A stretch of DNA of 64,000 nt from Bacillota bacterium (GCA_023414875.1 JAEZMV010000012.1:142581-206580); one strand, 5' to 3'; numbered from the stretch's first letter, positions 27,172 to 35,937 are shown. Program-made: numbers and translations. Notes: generated by a model not told the origin, from the letters alone.

Positions 27172-27537
27172 CTAACTAATTTGATAACCTGCTTCCTCTA
27201 ATACCGTTAATGCTTTAATATAATTTTCTTCTTTTGTCAATATATAATCTGTATTATAGGTTGAAATTGCAAAAATACCAATTTCGTTGTCAGCTAATAA
27301 TGTTGAAATTCTTGATAAGATACCAATGAGGGAAAATTCTAAAACACCTTGTATCCTAAATGCTTTCCAACCATCGTCTCTTTCAATCACATTTGCCGGA
27401 ACATTTTCCGTAATACAAACCAAGGAAATTTCTTCATCGGTTTTACCCAAGAAGCAAAACTCACTATTAAAATCCACTTCTGTTAAATCTACAATCTTAC
27501 ATACCGAAAAGCTATATGATATTTTTTTGATTTCCAT
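27172..27537 (-). CDS. ACT-domain protein
   Basis: This 121-residue protein has a C-terminal ACT fold of the ACT_7/CASTOR-like kind: FRIQGVLEFSLIGILSRISTLLADNEIGIFAISTYNTDYILTKEEN contains the typical helix after the first strand. ACT domains bind amino acids to control enzymes, but this one stands alone. The N-terminal 55 residues pair as a second, degenerate ACT-like half. GGAGA lies before the ATG. An unusual purine-rich leader precedes it on its own strand. Confidence 0.85.
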   Translation of the reverse strand: MEIKKISYSFSVCKIVDLTEVDFNSEFCFLGKTDEEISLVCITENVPANVIERDDGWKAFRIQGVLEFSLIGILSRISTLLADNEIGIFAISTYNTDYILTKEENYIKALTVLEEAGYQIS

Positions 27538-27555
27538 AGACAGTTCTCCAGTTTC

Positions 27556-27775
27556 TTGCTATATATTTCTATATCTTTGTATCTTTGTATCTTTATATCT
27601 TTGTATCTTTGTAACTTTGTAACTTTGTATCTTTTTATCTGTATATCTTTGTTTCTTTCTATATCTTTATAATCTTTCTGTTTCCTTCGATTTCCTTCAA
27701 TTTTTTTCTGTATCCTTCTATTTCTTTCTGTATCCTTCTGTTTTTTTCTATTTCATCTATTCTTTTATAAACTCT
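27556..27775. repeat. Polypyrimidine low-complexity tract with tandem octamers
   Basis: On the plus strand, TATCTTTG-like octamers are repeated about eight times (27574-27655), followed by looser units of TTTCTGTATCC type. On the minus strand this is a purine-rich run in the leader of the ACT gene. Such tracts slip easily in replication. Confidence 0.8.
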
Positions 27776-27808
27776 CTATTTTTTCCTAAATCACTTACAA
27801 ATCCTTAT

Positions 27809-28009
27809 TCATGCTTTCTCGGTTTTGTTCTTTTTATGATCTTTTACTATACTGATAACGCTTGGTACTCCAATGGTACCGATAACGAATACCGGCCCAC
27901 CGAAATTGCTGATATGATAGCCTCTCTCCAAGGTATCAATCACATACCAAAGAATGCCGCCTATCATGGACAAAACCAATAGTATCCACTCTCTTTTTCT
28001 TGTATTCAT
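27809..28009 (-). CDS. Small membrane protein (66 residues)
   Basis: It has two transmembrane helices (about 7-25 and 37-54) and a Lys-rich C-terminus (KDHKKNKTEKA). GGGAGG lies six bases before the ATG. No family is recognised. Confidence 0.65.
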   Translation of the reverse strand: MNTRKREWILLVLSMIGGILWYVIDTLERGYHISNFGGPVFVIGTIGVPSVISIVKDHKKNKTEKA

Positions 28010-28031
28010 AAATACCTCCCATTTCGTAATT

Positions 28032-28265
28032 CTACGAATAAAGAAAATTTTTGTAATCTATTGAATAAGAAATTTTTCTCTCTGCTTCTTCTACGGAGTT
28101 ACAATTGTGCACTATAAAATACTTCATACATTCCTTAGTTAAGGCGTCGATTATACCCTCAATACGATATATTTTCTTTTCTGCCAGGTTTATGCCAAGC
28201 TCCACATTTTCTTCTAGCGACATCATTATTTGCCCCTTTAGAATTGATTTACTCTTCGCTATCAT
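28032..28265 (-). CDS. Small soluble protein coupled to the MBL remnant
   Basis: This 77-residue helical protein starts at an ATG overlapping the stop of the preceding gene (TAATG), suggesting translational coupling. A second in-frame start (MMSLEENVE) lies 13 codons on. No motif is recognised. Confidence 0.5.
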   Translation of the reverse strand: MIAKSKSILKGQIMMSLEENVELGINLAEKKIYRIEGIIDALTKECMKYFIVHNCNSVEEAERKISYSIDYKNFLYS

Positions 28266-28894
28266 TATAGCTCCATCACGGTTCCGGTGGAGATATAATT
28301 CATCTGCTGTCCCATCTCTTGTTGTAACACTTCATAAGGCTGTATACCGGTGCAGTGGAACGTATAAAATTTACTTCTCTTACTTTTCAAAATCGCTGCC
28401 AACTCTTTCAGATATTGAAGATGTTTTACATTCTTAACCGATAATTGGAAGATATGAAATCCACTGAATACTGTATTAATATCCTTTCCAGTAATTGATT
28501 CTGCCTTTTCCATAATATTTACAATTCCTTTATGAGCACAACCGGCAACCAAAATCGCTTCATTTTGTTGGGATATTATTAAGCTCTGTTCATGTTCAAA
28601 GGTATCATTCTGATATTTTTTCCCAACTTTTTGATATAATTTTTTGTTAGTAGTTGATATGTATTTTTGTTCTGTTATGTTGGAGAAAAGCTGCAACTCA
28701 TCATCAATTTTATAAAAACCCTTCGTAGAAATCAATCTGTCACATTTCTCTAAGCCCTTGTCCAATCCAACATATACTTTGATTCCAAGAACGCTATAAT
28801 AATACGGTTCAAATGCATTTTCTCTGATATATATCTTTGCCTTTTGATTTTTTTCTAGAAATGACTTATTTGCATCACTGGTATAACACTCCAT
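28265..28894 (-). pseudogene. 5'-truncated metallo-beta-lactamase-fold hydrolase
   Basis: The 209-residue frame keeps the C-terminal two thirds of an MBL-fold hydrolase of the dihydropterin/RomA-like kind: FLEKNQKAKIYIRENAFE, SLIISQQNEAILVAGCAHKGIVNIME and FHCTGIQPYEVL, with metal-type His residues. The N-terminal strands and the HxHxDH metal motif, which should stand just before FLEKNQ, are absent. The 200 bases upstream show no matching frame. It is probably a decayed gene, unless the fragment has a new role. Confidence 0.7.
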
Positions 28895-29198
28895 TTATAT
28901 ATAGAAAAATATCAAACTTTTATGTATTATATCATTACTTTCATACAAATTAAAGTATATGACTTCTTTTTAATGGAAAAATGATACAAAAAACCTTTCA
29001 AACTAAAACCTTGCTAATAGAAAACAAGGGGTAATTATATTAATTAAGCAATTTGTACATTGATAATTAAATATAAATAGTTGATAGCATTGGAAGAACA
29101 TGGTATAAATAATCTATTAGTTATAAAATTATTTCATTATGTTGTTCGCAAACGTTAGCAACAACGAACTAAGTATTATGAATGTATGGGGGTATATA

Positions 29199-29732
29199 AT
29201 GGGTTATGCAATAGTAGGATATTTTGATAAAACTTCAGACGAAAAAATAAGAACATTATGGAAAGCGTTAGCTGATATAGGTGTAGATGATTACCTAACT
29301 AATTCAGAGAATAACCCACATATTAAATTTGCTATGTTTAATTCAATTAATTTACTGTCAGCACAAAATGAACTTCTTCTTCTTTCAAAAAGACTTGAGA
29401 AAATAAAAATCCATTTTAAAAAATATGGTATATATCCGAGTGATAAACCGTTTCTAACAATTGATATTGCTGATAATAATGAAATTTTAAAATTGCATAT
29501 AGAGATACAAAATATTTTTAATAAGTTTTATGAAGCAGATGCGCGAGGCTATTTTGATATAGGAATTTGGAAGCCTGATTGTCAACTTACCGTGTCGTTT
29601 GATAAATCAAAATTAGCAACAGCAATGGATTATTTAGTTGATACCAGTATGCCTTTTAATGGAAAATTAGAGAAAATTGGGCTTATTGAATATCATCCTG
29701 CAAAACAACTTTTTACATATCCTCTGTGTTGA
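29199..29732 (+). CDS. 2H phosphoesterase-like (2'-5' RNA ligase superfamily) protein with degraded motifs
   Basis: The 177-residue protein starts at ATG 29199 (MGYAIVGYF), where GGGGG lies seven bases upstream. An ATG 60 bases earlier lacks such a site. Two motif regions stand about 100 residues apart as in 2H enzymes: PHIKFAMF (one intact His but no Thr) and CQLTVSF, where Gln replaces the second catalytic His. If it belongs to this fold it is probably inactive as a cyclic phosphodiesterase or uses other residues. It is monocistronic. Confidence 0.55.
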   Translation: MGYAIVGYFDKTSDEKIRTLWKALADIGVDDYLTNSENNPHIKFAMFNSINLLSAQNELLLLSKRLEKIKIHFKKYGIYPSDKPFLTIDIADNNEILKLHIEIQNIFNKFYEADARGYFDIGIWKPDCQLTVSFDKSKLATAMDYLVDTSMPFNGKLEKIGLIEYHPAKQLFTYPLC

Positions 29733-29752
29733 TATTACGAGTACATCACACC

Positions 29753-29790
29753 AAAAAAATAAGAATAGAGAATAAAAACTCTATTCTTAT
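29753..29790. terminator. Bidirectional terminator
   Basis: ATAAGAATAGAG (29759-29770) pairs perfectly with CTCTATTCTTAT (29779-29790) over an eight-base loop. A run of A residues on its left serves as the T run for the minus-strand rsfS operon. It also closes the 2H-like gene. Confidence 0.85.
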
Positions 29791-29894
29791 ATAGTACAAA
29801 CACTAATTATGATGTACTAAACCGTTGGTAGCATGTGCATCAACACAACATTGAATTACGTTCATAAAAATCTAGTAATGAAAGGTTGTTTTAT

Positions 29895-30245
29895 TTATAA
29901 TTGATCTTTATCAATTGTTTTTCCGTCTTTCCAGATTCTCTCCAGATTATAAAACAAACGATCTTCTTTTGAGAAGACGTGAACGACTACATCGCCGTAA
30001 TCAAGTAATATCCAGCTGGCAGACCTAACTCCCTCGATTCTTTTTGGCTCATAACCGCTTCTACCAAGCTTGTCTGTAACCGAATGAACCAATGCATCTA
30101 CCTGCGATGCGTTATTACCGTTAGCAATTATAAAGTAATCGGCAATAATGGATATATCCTTTATTTCGATGATTTGAATATCCTCACCTTTTTTTTCATC
30201 TAAAGCTTCATAAGCTAATTTTACCATCTGTTTTGAAATGTCCAT
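29895..30245 (-). CDS. rsfS: Ribosomal silencing factor RsfS
   Basis: This 116-residue protein binds ribosomal protein L14 and blocks joining of the subunits when nutrients are short. Family motifs are ADYFIIANGNNASQVDALV, the R-E/K-G-x-x-S/A-W-I-L-L-D-Y block (EGVRSASWILLDYGDVVVHVF) and the RFYNLERIW end. AAAGGGG is seven bases before the ATG at 30245; an ATG two codons earlier is too close to it. It is last in the obgE operon and is followed by a bidirectional terminator. Confidence 0.95.
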   Translation of the reverse strand: MDISKQMVKLAYEALDEKKGEDIQIIEIKDISIIADYFIIANGNNASQVDALVHSVTDKLGRSGYEPKRIEGVRSASWILLDYGDVVVHVFSKEDRLFYNLERIWKDGKTIDKDQL

Positions 30246-30263
30246 AATCATTCCCCTTTCATT

Positions 30264-30842
30264 CTATTGTAGCTGCAGTACAGTCTTATAATATTCATAA
30301 GTATCTACCGTCAAGGTGTCAATTTCATCTCCGGCAGTTTCTGTTAGATACTTAAGTGTATTTTCTGTTATCATATAAACTGCGGTATCCAAATCCATAT
30401 AGGCAACCCTTCGTATCTCATCTAGTCTGGGAATCGGCCTACGATTGGGTTCTATAAAATCCGCTGTAAAGATAATTTTCTCTAATAATGCCATTGCCGG
30501 CCGCCCTGTTGTATGATAGGTTATGGCCTTTAAGATTTCTTCATCTTCAATGCCAAACCTCTCTCTGGCTATAGCTGCTCCCACCTTTGCATGTAATAGA
30601 TGAACAGCTGCTTCTTCTGTTTTAGATACAGGTAGCTGATACACCTTACATGCCTCTAAAAGCTCCTGAGCTGTCAAATTCTTCGCACAATCATGAAGAA
30701 TTCCTGCAATTCTGGCCTTATCGATATCATACCCATAGATTACAGCCAAATCATGAGCCACCTCTTCCACTCCTAAGCTGTGAAGATACCTCTTATCGTC
30801 AAGTGTAACCTTTAAGTTGCTTCTTATAAGTTCCAAATCCAT
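30264..30842 (-). CDS. yqeK: YqeK, Ap4A hydrolase HD-domain protein
   Basis: This 192-residue HD-domain phosphohydrolase breaks down diadenosine tetraphosphate symmetrically in Gram-positives. The metal motif is His50-Asp51 in GILHDCAKNL. Other metal-binding residues are seen in HLLHAKVGA, TYHTTGRP and ADFIEPNR. Its ATG overlaps the nadD stop by one base (translational coupling). It lies just before rsfS, the usual order nadD-yqeK-rsfS. Confidence 0.95.
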   Translation of the reverse strand: MDLELIRSNLKVTLDDKRYLHSLGVEEVAHDLAVIYGYDIDKARIAGILHDCAKNLTAQELLEACKVYQLPVSKTEEAAVHLLHAKVGAAIARERFGIEDEEILKAITYHTTGRPAMALLEKIIFTADFIEPNRRPIPRLDEIRRVAYMDLDTAVYMITENTLKYLTETAGDEIDTLTVDTYEYYKTVLQLQ

Positions 30843-31465
30843 TATCCTGCGTCCTCCGGAGTATCCGAATACAGATTGTACTTATTAATATATTCTATGA
30901 CTGCTTCGGGTACATAATAACGAATCGATTGTTTCGATGCAATTCTCTCTCTAATCACTCCGGATGCAAGCTGTATGGTTGGCATATCAATCTGCATTAT
31001 TCTGGCATTGAATTTATTTTCTAAATATGAAGCGTGCTCATTAATTTCTTCCTGATTTGCATTATCACGCCCAGCCACAACTACGATACAAAGATCAAAA
31101 ATGGTCTGAGGATTCTTCCATTTCTCCATCATAAATAGAGAATCGGTCCCTACAATAAAGTAAAACTCTGTATTAGGATAATTCTCCTTCAGAAGAGTTA
31201 ACGTATCTGCCGTATAGGTAAATCCTTCACGTTGAAGTTCCATTGTGGATAATTCAAAATGCGGATTATTATAGGTAGCCAATTTAACCATATCTACTCT
31301 CTGCTGGTCTGTTACCTCCTCGGGTTTCGCTTTATGGGGAGGATTTTTAGAGGGCATAAATAGAACTTTATCAAAGCCGATTTGCTCATAAGCATATTCC
31401 GCTAAAAACAAATGTCCGAAATGAATTGGATTAAAGGTACCACCCATAATACCAATTTTTTTCAT
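30842..31465 (-). CDS. nadD: Nicotinate-nucleotide adenylyltransferase
   Basis: This 207-residue enzyme adenylates nicotinic acid mononucleotide in NAD synthesis. The nucleotide-binding GGTFNPIHFGH lies at 8-18 and the C-terminal ATP motif is ASGVIRERI, the usual I-S-S-T-x-I-R in a divergent form. ATG at 31465 has GGGAGA six bases upstream; the first possible ATG, four codons earlier, overlaps that site. Overlaps yqeK. Confidence 0.95.
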   Translation of the reverse strand: MKKIGIMGGTFNPIHFGHLFLAEYAYEQIGFDKVLFMPSKNPPHKAKPEEVTDQQRVDMVKLATYNNPHFELSTMELQREGFTYTADTLTLLKENYPNTEFYFIVGTDSLFMMEKWKNPQTIFDLCIVVVAGRDNANQEEINEHASYLENKFNARIMQIDMPTIQLASGVIRERIASKQSIRYYVPEAVIEYINKYNLYSDTPEDAG

Positions 31466-31509
31466 ATTTTCTCCCATTCCGCCGCCAATGGCAGCACAAA
31501 AAATAATCC

Positions 31510-31818
31510 CTACTTTTTCGCTTTTTTCTCTTCCGGAAGGATTATTTTCTTCTTATCCTTGGATTCACGATACAGAACGATTTTTTTACCAATTACCTGT
31601 ACAATTTCCGAATGAGTACGTTCCGAAATGGTTCGTGCAATTTCATTCGGATCGTCCATACAGTTTTTCAATACATTTATTTTAATCAGTTCTCTAGCTT
31701 CTAATGCCTCTGATACTCCTTCTGTAATTTCCGGTGTTAAAGAGGATTTTCCGATTTGATATATCGGATCCATTGTCATCGCTAAACCTTTTAAATAAGC
31801 TCTTTGCTTTGTTGTCAT
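31510..31818 (-). CDS. yhbY: YhbY/CRS1-type RNA-binding protein
   Basis: This 102-residue KOW-free CRM-domain protein associates with pre-50S ribosomes. It has YLKGLAMTMDPIYQIGKSSLTPEI, the GxxG-like loop, and EIVQVIGKKIVLYR. The tail is Lys-rich. The start at 31818 (MTTKQRAYLK) has AAAGGAG seven bases upstream; an earlier ATG at 31860 has none. It lies between obgE and nadD as in many Firmicutes. Confidence 0.9.
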   Translation of the reverse strand: MTTKQRAYLKGLAMTMDPIYQIGKSSLTPEITEGVSEALEARELIKINVLKNCMDDPNEIARTISERTHSEIVQVIGKKIVLYRESKDKKKIILPEEKKAKK

Positions 31819-31860
31819 CCGTAAACTCCTTTCAAACTGAGGTGGGTGATTGCTTCGCAA

Positions 31861-33144
31861 CTACTTGTAGTAATCGAATTGCAATCCATACAATCTTACT
31901 GTGTCACCATCCTGAATACCTAGACCTTCTAACTGTTCCAGAATTCCATTCTCTTTTAAGAACTTCTGGAAGAATTCAAAGCCTTTCTCTGATTCAAGAT
32001 TTGTATAACCAAGCATACGTTCAATACGTGGACCTTCCACCGCATATAGATGTTCATCTTCCTTCCATACCTCAAACGGTTCATTGGAATTAGCCAAATC
32101 TTCAGGGAAGAACTCTCTCTCAAAAACAATTGGTGCAGTATTAAGCTCTGATAGCATTCCTTTTACATGATACAATAATTCCTTTACGCCTTTACCGCTG
32201 ACTGCCGATAGAGCAAATACCGGAATGCCCTGAGGTTCAAAGGTTTCTCTTAACTGCTTGATAACCTCATCGGCATCCTCTTCCAGCATAACGTCCGTCT
32301 TATTCGCTGCTATGACCTGTGGACGCTTTGCCAGCTCCGGATTATAAGCTGTCAATTCCGAATTGATTAAATTGATATCATCCATTGGATCTCTACCTTC
32401 TGTAGACGCTGCATCGACTAGGTGGATGATTACCTTAGTACGTTCAATATGTCTTAAGAATTCATGTCCTAATCCAAGGCCTTCGGAAGCACCTTCTATC
32501 AATCCGGGAATATCTGCTATAACAAATCCGCCGCCCTCCAAATCCACAACACCCAAATTTGGAGTTAAGGTTGTAAAATGATAATTTCCTATTTTAGGCT
32601 TAGCATTCGTTACTCGGGATAAAAAGGTTGATTTACCCACATTCGGAAAGCCCACCAGACCAACATCAGCTATTACCTTAAGTTCCAGGATCACGTCCAT
32701 TTCCTGAGCTTTCTGTCCGGGTTGAGCGTACATCGGGGCCTGCATCGTAGCTGTTGCATAATGCTGATTACCTTTTCCGCCCTTACCGCCTTTTAATATA
32801 ACCTCTCTGTTGTTTCCATGGGACATATCGGCAACCACTTTACCGGTTTCTTTTTCTTTAATCACAGTACCCGGGGGAACCTTAACAATCAAGTCCTCTC
32901 CGTCCTTACCGTGGCATTTCTTCTTTCTACCGTCTTCCCCGTCCTGTGCACTAAATTTTCGAACAAATCGAAAATCTGTCAGGGTATTTAATCCTTCATC
33001 TACTTCAAATATCAAATCTCCGCCTCTACCGCCGTCACCGCCGTCCGGACCTCCTGCAGGAACAAATATTTCCCTTCGAAAGCTGACATGACCGTCACCG
33101 CCCTTACCGGATCTGATATGAATTTCCGCTCTGTCTGCAAACAT
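31861..33144 (-). CDS. obgE: GTPase ObgE
   Basis: This 427-residue essential GTPase acts in late 50S assembly and stress control. The Gly-rich Obg fold fills 1-158, with repeats such as GGPDGGDGGRGGD. The G domain 159-330 has G1 GFPNVGKS (165-172), G3 DIPG (211-214) and G4 NKTD (281-284). The C-terminal OCT domain about 345-427 is present. It heads the operon obgE-yhbY-nadD-yqeK-rsfS. A consensus promoter lies about 120 bases upstream. Confidence 0.98.
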   Translation of the reverse strand: MFADRAEIHIRSGKGGDGHVSFRREIFVPAGGPDGGDGGRGGDLIFEVDEGLNTLTDFRFVRKFSAQDGEDGRKKKCHGKDGEDLIVKVPPGTVIKEKETGKVVADMSHGNNREVILKGGKGGKGNQHYATATMQAPMYAQPGQKAQEMDVILELKVIADVGLVGFPNVGKSTFLSRVTNAKPKIGNYHFTTLTPNLGVVDLEGGGFVIADIPGLIEGASEGLGLGHEFLRHIERTKVIIHLVDAASTEGRDPMDDINLINSELTAYNPELAKRPQVIAANKTDVMLEEDADEVIKQLRETFEPQGIPVFALSAVSGKGVKELLYHVKGMLSELNTAPIVFEREFFPEDLANSNEPFEVWKEDEHLYAVEGPRIERMLGYTNLESEKGFEFFQKFLKENGILEQLEGLGIQDGDTVRLYGLQFDYYK

Positions 33145-33268
33145 ATTACCACCTGTTCAATGCATATACGCTAAAATCTCATATATAAAATCGTATCCTA
33201 CATTGTCCTCTCTTCTAGTGTTACAATATTACTATCAAAATCTATTATTTCCAAATAACATTATGGTT

Positions 33269-33297
33269 ATTATAAACTGAAATAATGGCGAATACAA
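33269..33297 (-). promoter_or_regulatory. Promoter of the obgE operon
   Basis: On the minus strand TTGTAT (33292-33297), 17 bases, TATAAT (33269-33274). The leader to the ATG is about 120 bases. Confidence 0.75.
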
Positions 33298-33412
33298 CCA
33301 AAAATCTCAGCCATGGTTTCATCATCAATTTATTAAATTAAGAAGTTTTTCTATCATATTAATGACTTTCCATTTATTGTATAAATAAACATTTTATACA
33401 AACTCTATACCT

Positions 33413-33454
33413 AAAAAATAACCCCAAATTCTGATCACTCGAGAATTTGGGGTT
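33413..33454 (-). terminator. Terminator of the rplU-prp-rpmA operon
   Basis: AACCCCAAATTCT (33420-33432) pairs with AGAATTTGGGGTT (33442-33454), nine-base loop, followed on the minus strand by ATTTTTTAG. It separates the ribosomal-protein unit from obgE. Confidence 0.9.
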
Positions 33455-33473
33455 AATACCGAATGGTTAATTA

Positions 33474-33761
33474 TTATTTAGCTTCAATCGGGTAAACACT
33501 TGCTTGTTTCTTATCTCTACCCTTGCGTTCGAATTTAACAACGCCATCAACTAAAGCAAATAATGTATCGTCGCCACCGCGTCCTACGTTAACTCCGGGA
33601 TGGATTTTCGTTCCGCGCTGTCTGTAAAGAATATTTCCTGCAAGAACAAATTGGCCATCTGCTCTTTTTGCACCCAATCTCTTGGATTCGGAATCTCTAC
33701 CGTTCTTGGTAGAACCAACACCCTTTTTATGAGCGAAAAATTGAAGGTTCATCTTTAACAT
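33474..33761 (-). CDS. rpmA: Ribosomal protein L27 with cleavable N-terminal extension
   Basis: This 95-residue L27 starts with MLKMNLQFFAHKKGVGS. In Firmicutes this LQFFA extension is removed by the Prp protease before L27 can join the ribosome, exposing the N-terminal tail that reaches the peptidyl transferase centre. The gene for Prp is directly upstream, between rplU and rpmA. The rest (GRDSESKRLGAKRADGQ, GNILYRQRGTKIHPG) is typical. Confidence 0.98.
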   Translation of the reverse strand: MLKMNLQFFAHKKGVGSTKNGRDSESKRLGAKRADGQFVLAGNILYRQRGTKIHPGVNVGRGGDDTLFALVDGVVKFERKGRDKKQASVYPIEAK

Positions 33762-33859
33762 GTTCTACACCTCCTAAATTCAAATTGCATTCAAAATGAA
33801 TTAAATATAATGAAAAATCATTCCTATCATTCATTTATCATGATACAACTAATCTAAAG

Positions 33860-34192
33860 TTACTGTGATCTAACCTGAGAAAGCTTGATATACTTATCTG
33901 TATATTCGTCCGCTATTCCCTGAAGCCCAAGAGCCAGAGAGCTTAACAACAAATTTGTATTACTTTCCATCGGGGAAATCACATGAAATTCCATAAATCC
34001 TTTTTTCTCATTCTGTTCCAGTCGGAACTTAGCCGAGGTAAAATTCTCAATAGAATTTATTGTATTGATTACTAGGGCTGATACTGCAGCACATACAACA
34101 TCACTACCATATTCCGAGTAGTCTGCATGTCCGGACAGTTGAAAGCCGGTAATCAGATTATCTGCATTTTTATAAATGGATACGTTTATCAT
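33860..34192 (-). CDS. prp: Ribosomal-processing cysteine protease Prp
   Basis: This 110-residue protease removes the N-terminal extension of L27. Catalytic His22 stands in SGHADYSEYGSD and catalytic Cys34 in VVCAAVSAL. It is fitted between rplU and rpmA as usual in Firmicutes. The adjacent L27 has the matching LQFFA cleavage site. Confidence 0.95.
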   Translation of the reverse strand: MINVSIYKNADNLITGFQLSGHADYSEYGSDVVCAAVSALVINTINSIENFTSAKFRLEQNEKKGFMEFHVISPMESNTNLLLSSLALGLQGIADEYTDKYIKLSQVRSQ

Positions 34193-34201
34193 ATCATTTT
34201 C

Positions 34202-34510
34202 CTATGCGTTAATCTTTTCGATCTTTACCTTGGTAAATGGTTGTCTATGACCATTCTTCTTGTGATATCCAGACTTTCTCTTGTATCTGAAAACAATAAC
34301 TTTTTTGTTCTTGCCTTCTTCTACAACAGTTGCTGTAACCTTAGCGTTAGCTACAGTAGGATTTCCTACTACTAAATCACCATTATTAACAGCAAGCACT
34401 TGATCAAAAGTAACAGTTGCTCCAGCTTCTGCACCAAGCTTTTCAACTTTAATGATATCGCCTTCCGCTACCTTGTACTGTTTTCCACCAGTTGCAATAA
34501 TTGCGTACAT
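34202..34510 (-). CDS. rplU: Ribosomal protein L21
   Basis: This 102-residue L21 starts MYAIIATGGKQYKVAEGD and ends with the conserved GYHKKNGHRQPFTKVKIEKI. AGGAGG is six bases before the ATG at 34510; an ATG ten codons upstream lacks a site. It binds 23S rRNA. First gene of rplU-prp-rpmA. Confidence 0.98.
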   Translation of the reverse strand: MYAIIATGGKQYKVAEGDIIKVEKLGAEAGATVTFDQVLAVNNGDLVVGNPTVANAKVTATVVEEGKNKKVIVFRYKRKSGYHKKNGHRQPFTKVKIEKINA

Positions 34511-34615
34511 ATGGCACCTCCTATTATCATTACTCGCCAACTATGGTGTCTGTATCGCCAAAAATAAATATTTACATCTATTTTGGCCCAGAGCTTATAC
34601 CTCGTTGTGCGGCAC
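34511..34615 (-). ncRNA. Candidate L21 leader RNA
   Basis: The 5' untranslated region of rplU is about 105 bases and shows pairing potential such as CTCTGGGCC and GCCAAAAATA stretches upstream of TTGGCGATAC. Firmicute rplU leaders often form the L21 leader thought to mediate autogenous control. I rely mostly on position; the motif match is not proven by eye. Confidence 0.45.
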
Positions 34616-34623
34616 ACTAAATT

Positions 34624-34652
34624 ATGTTAGCATAATCAACACAATTTGTCAA
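34624..34652 (-). promoter_or_regulatory. rplU operon promoter
   Basis: On the minus strand TTGACA (34647-34652), 17 bases, TAACAT (34624-34629). Confidence 0.8.
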
Positions 34653-34798
34653 ATAATATTTTATCTCGATAAATATATCTATTTAAATTATGTTACTGTT
34701 TACACTTACCAGAAATTCGGATATATGATATCGATAAATGCTATCCGAAAAGTAGTATATGCAAATCGAACTACGTAATAAAATAAGAGGATATTCCC

Positions 34799-34927
34799 AT
34801 GCGTCATAGGTATATAATATCAGCATGGTTCCTGCAGCTGTTCGCCCAGGTATTCATAAGTAGCATTACTCTGTTAACGGTCTTTATATTCTTAATATAT
34901 CTAAAACATAATGATAGAAGGCAGTAA
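34799..34927 (+). CDS. Small membrane peptide (42 residues)
   Basis: The frame MRHRYIISAWFLQLFAQVF... has one hydrophobic helix (about 6-36) flanked by His/Arg ends. AAGAGG lies eight bases before the ATG. The protein is short and unrecognised, so it is a candidate only. It sits at the edge of the apparent insertion next to rplU. Confidence 0.45.
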   Translation: MRHRYIISAWFLQLFAQVFISSITLLTVFIFLIYLKHNDRRQ

Positions 34928-35004
34928 TTTTGAGTTGAATGCATTTAGTTTTGAGCACAATTACGATAGTAAGGTATTGTGAGTAAAGGGATAAACTCCT
35001 TGTT

Positions 35005-35937
35005 CTAGTGTTCGTATAGAGTAGCTATCTCATGTATTCTACGCTTCATTTCTGTGCGGATATGTAACGGCTCTAGGCACTCGCATTTATCCCCAAAACC
35101 GAAAAGAATATTGTAGTAGTATTCGTTCTCTATGAACGGAAAACTAACAATATAATGCTCATTACCATCTGGCGAAAAGTGTTCATAAGCACAATAATCA
35201 AGTACCCTGTCCATGACAGATTTATGAATACGAATTTTGATTTTTGTTTGCATAGTTTCCAATATATCAGCAATATCTAACTGCGGTTTTTGATAATCCC
35301 GTGGCGTAAATAATTCCTCTTGTATTTGTAAGTTTGATATGCGGGATAATTTGAATAAGCGAAAATCATTTCTTTTATGGCAATACCCTTGCAGGTACCA
35401 ATGATTGCTTTTTAATACAAGCTGATAAGGCTCTGCTGTTCGTGCGGTCTTATTTCCGTAGCGGTCTGCATATTCAAACGAAAGTAGCTTACTTTCCTGT
35501 AAAGCTGTTTTGATTATTTCTAAATATGGTTGTATGTTCCTGTTACCCATCCACGGACTTAAATCAATATATAATTGATTTGCTTTTAATTCAATATCCT
35601 TCGCTCTATCGGCGGGGATAAAACTTTTGACTTTCGCAAGGGCATTTACCAGCTCATCACCTCGTATCATATTGGAAAGACTGGAAAGTCCCATCAAGAT
35701 AGCGGATAGGTCGGCAGTCGAAAAAACCTTTTTATCAAGCTTGTAATTCTGCATAATTTCAAAGCCGCCACCCACACCCGATGTAGAGCGAACAGGAATA
35801 CCCGCCTGGTTGATCGTGTCTATGTCGCGGTAGATTGTGCGGGGTGAAACTTCAAACATATCAGCTAACTCCTGTGCGCCTATACGCTCTTTATCAAGGA
35901 GAATCATAATAATGCTAACAAGCCTGTCAACTTTCAT
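35005..35937 (-). CDS. YafY-like HTH-WYL transcription regulator
   Basis: This 310-residue regulator has an N-terminal winged helix of HTH_11 type (RLVSIIMILLDKERIGAQELADMFEVSPRTIYRDIDTI), then a helical linker. A WYL-type ligand domain follows at about 140-310, with the diagnostic SNHWYLQGYCHKR and FRLFKLSRI segments. WYL domains sense nucleic-acid or nucleotide-like ligands in several regulators. The ATG at 35937 has AAAGGCGG seven bases upstream. It is divergent from the isochorismatase-like gene, which may be its target. Confidence 0.9.
   Translation of the reverse strand: MKVDRLVSIIMILLDKERIGAQELADMFEVSPRTIYRDIDTINQAGIPVRSTSGVGGGFEIMQNYKLDKKVFSTADLSAILMGLSSLSNMIRGDELVNALAKVKSFIPADRAKDIELKANQLYIDLSPWMGNRNIQPYLEIIKTALQESKLLSFEYADRYGNKTARTAEPYQLVLKSNHWYLQGYCHKRNDFRLFKLSRISNLQIQEELFTPRDYQKPQLDIADILETMQTKIKIRIHKSVMDRVLDYCAYEHFSPDGNEHYIVSFPFIENEYYYNILFGFGDKCECLEPLHIRTEMKRRIHEIATLYEH

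Noticed and set aside
27556..27775. CRISPR array
   Set aside because: The repeats are only 8-11 bases, without spacers or cas genes.
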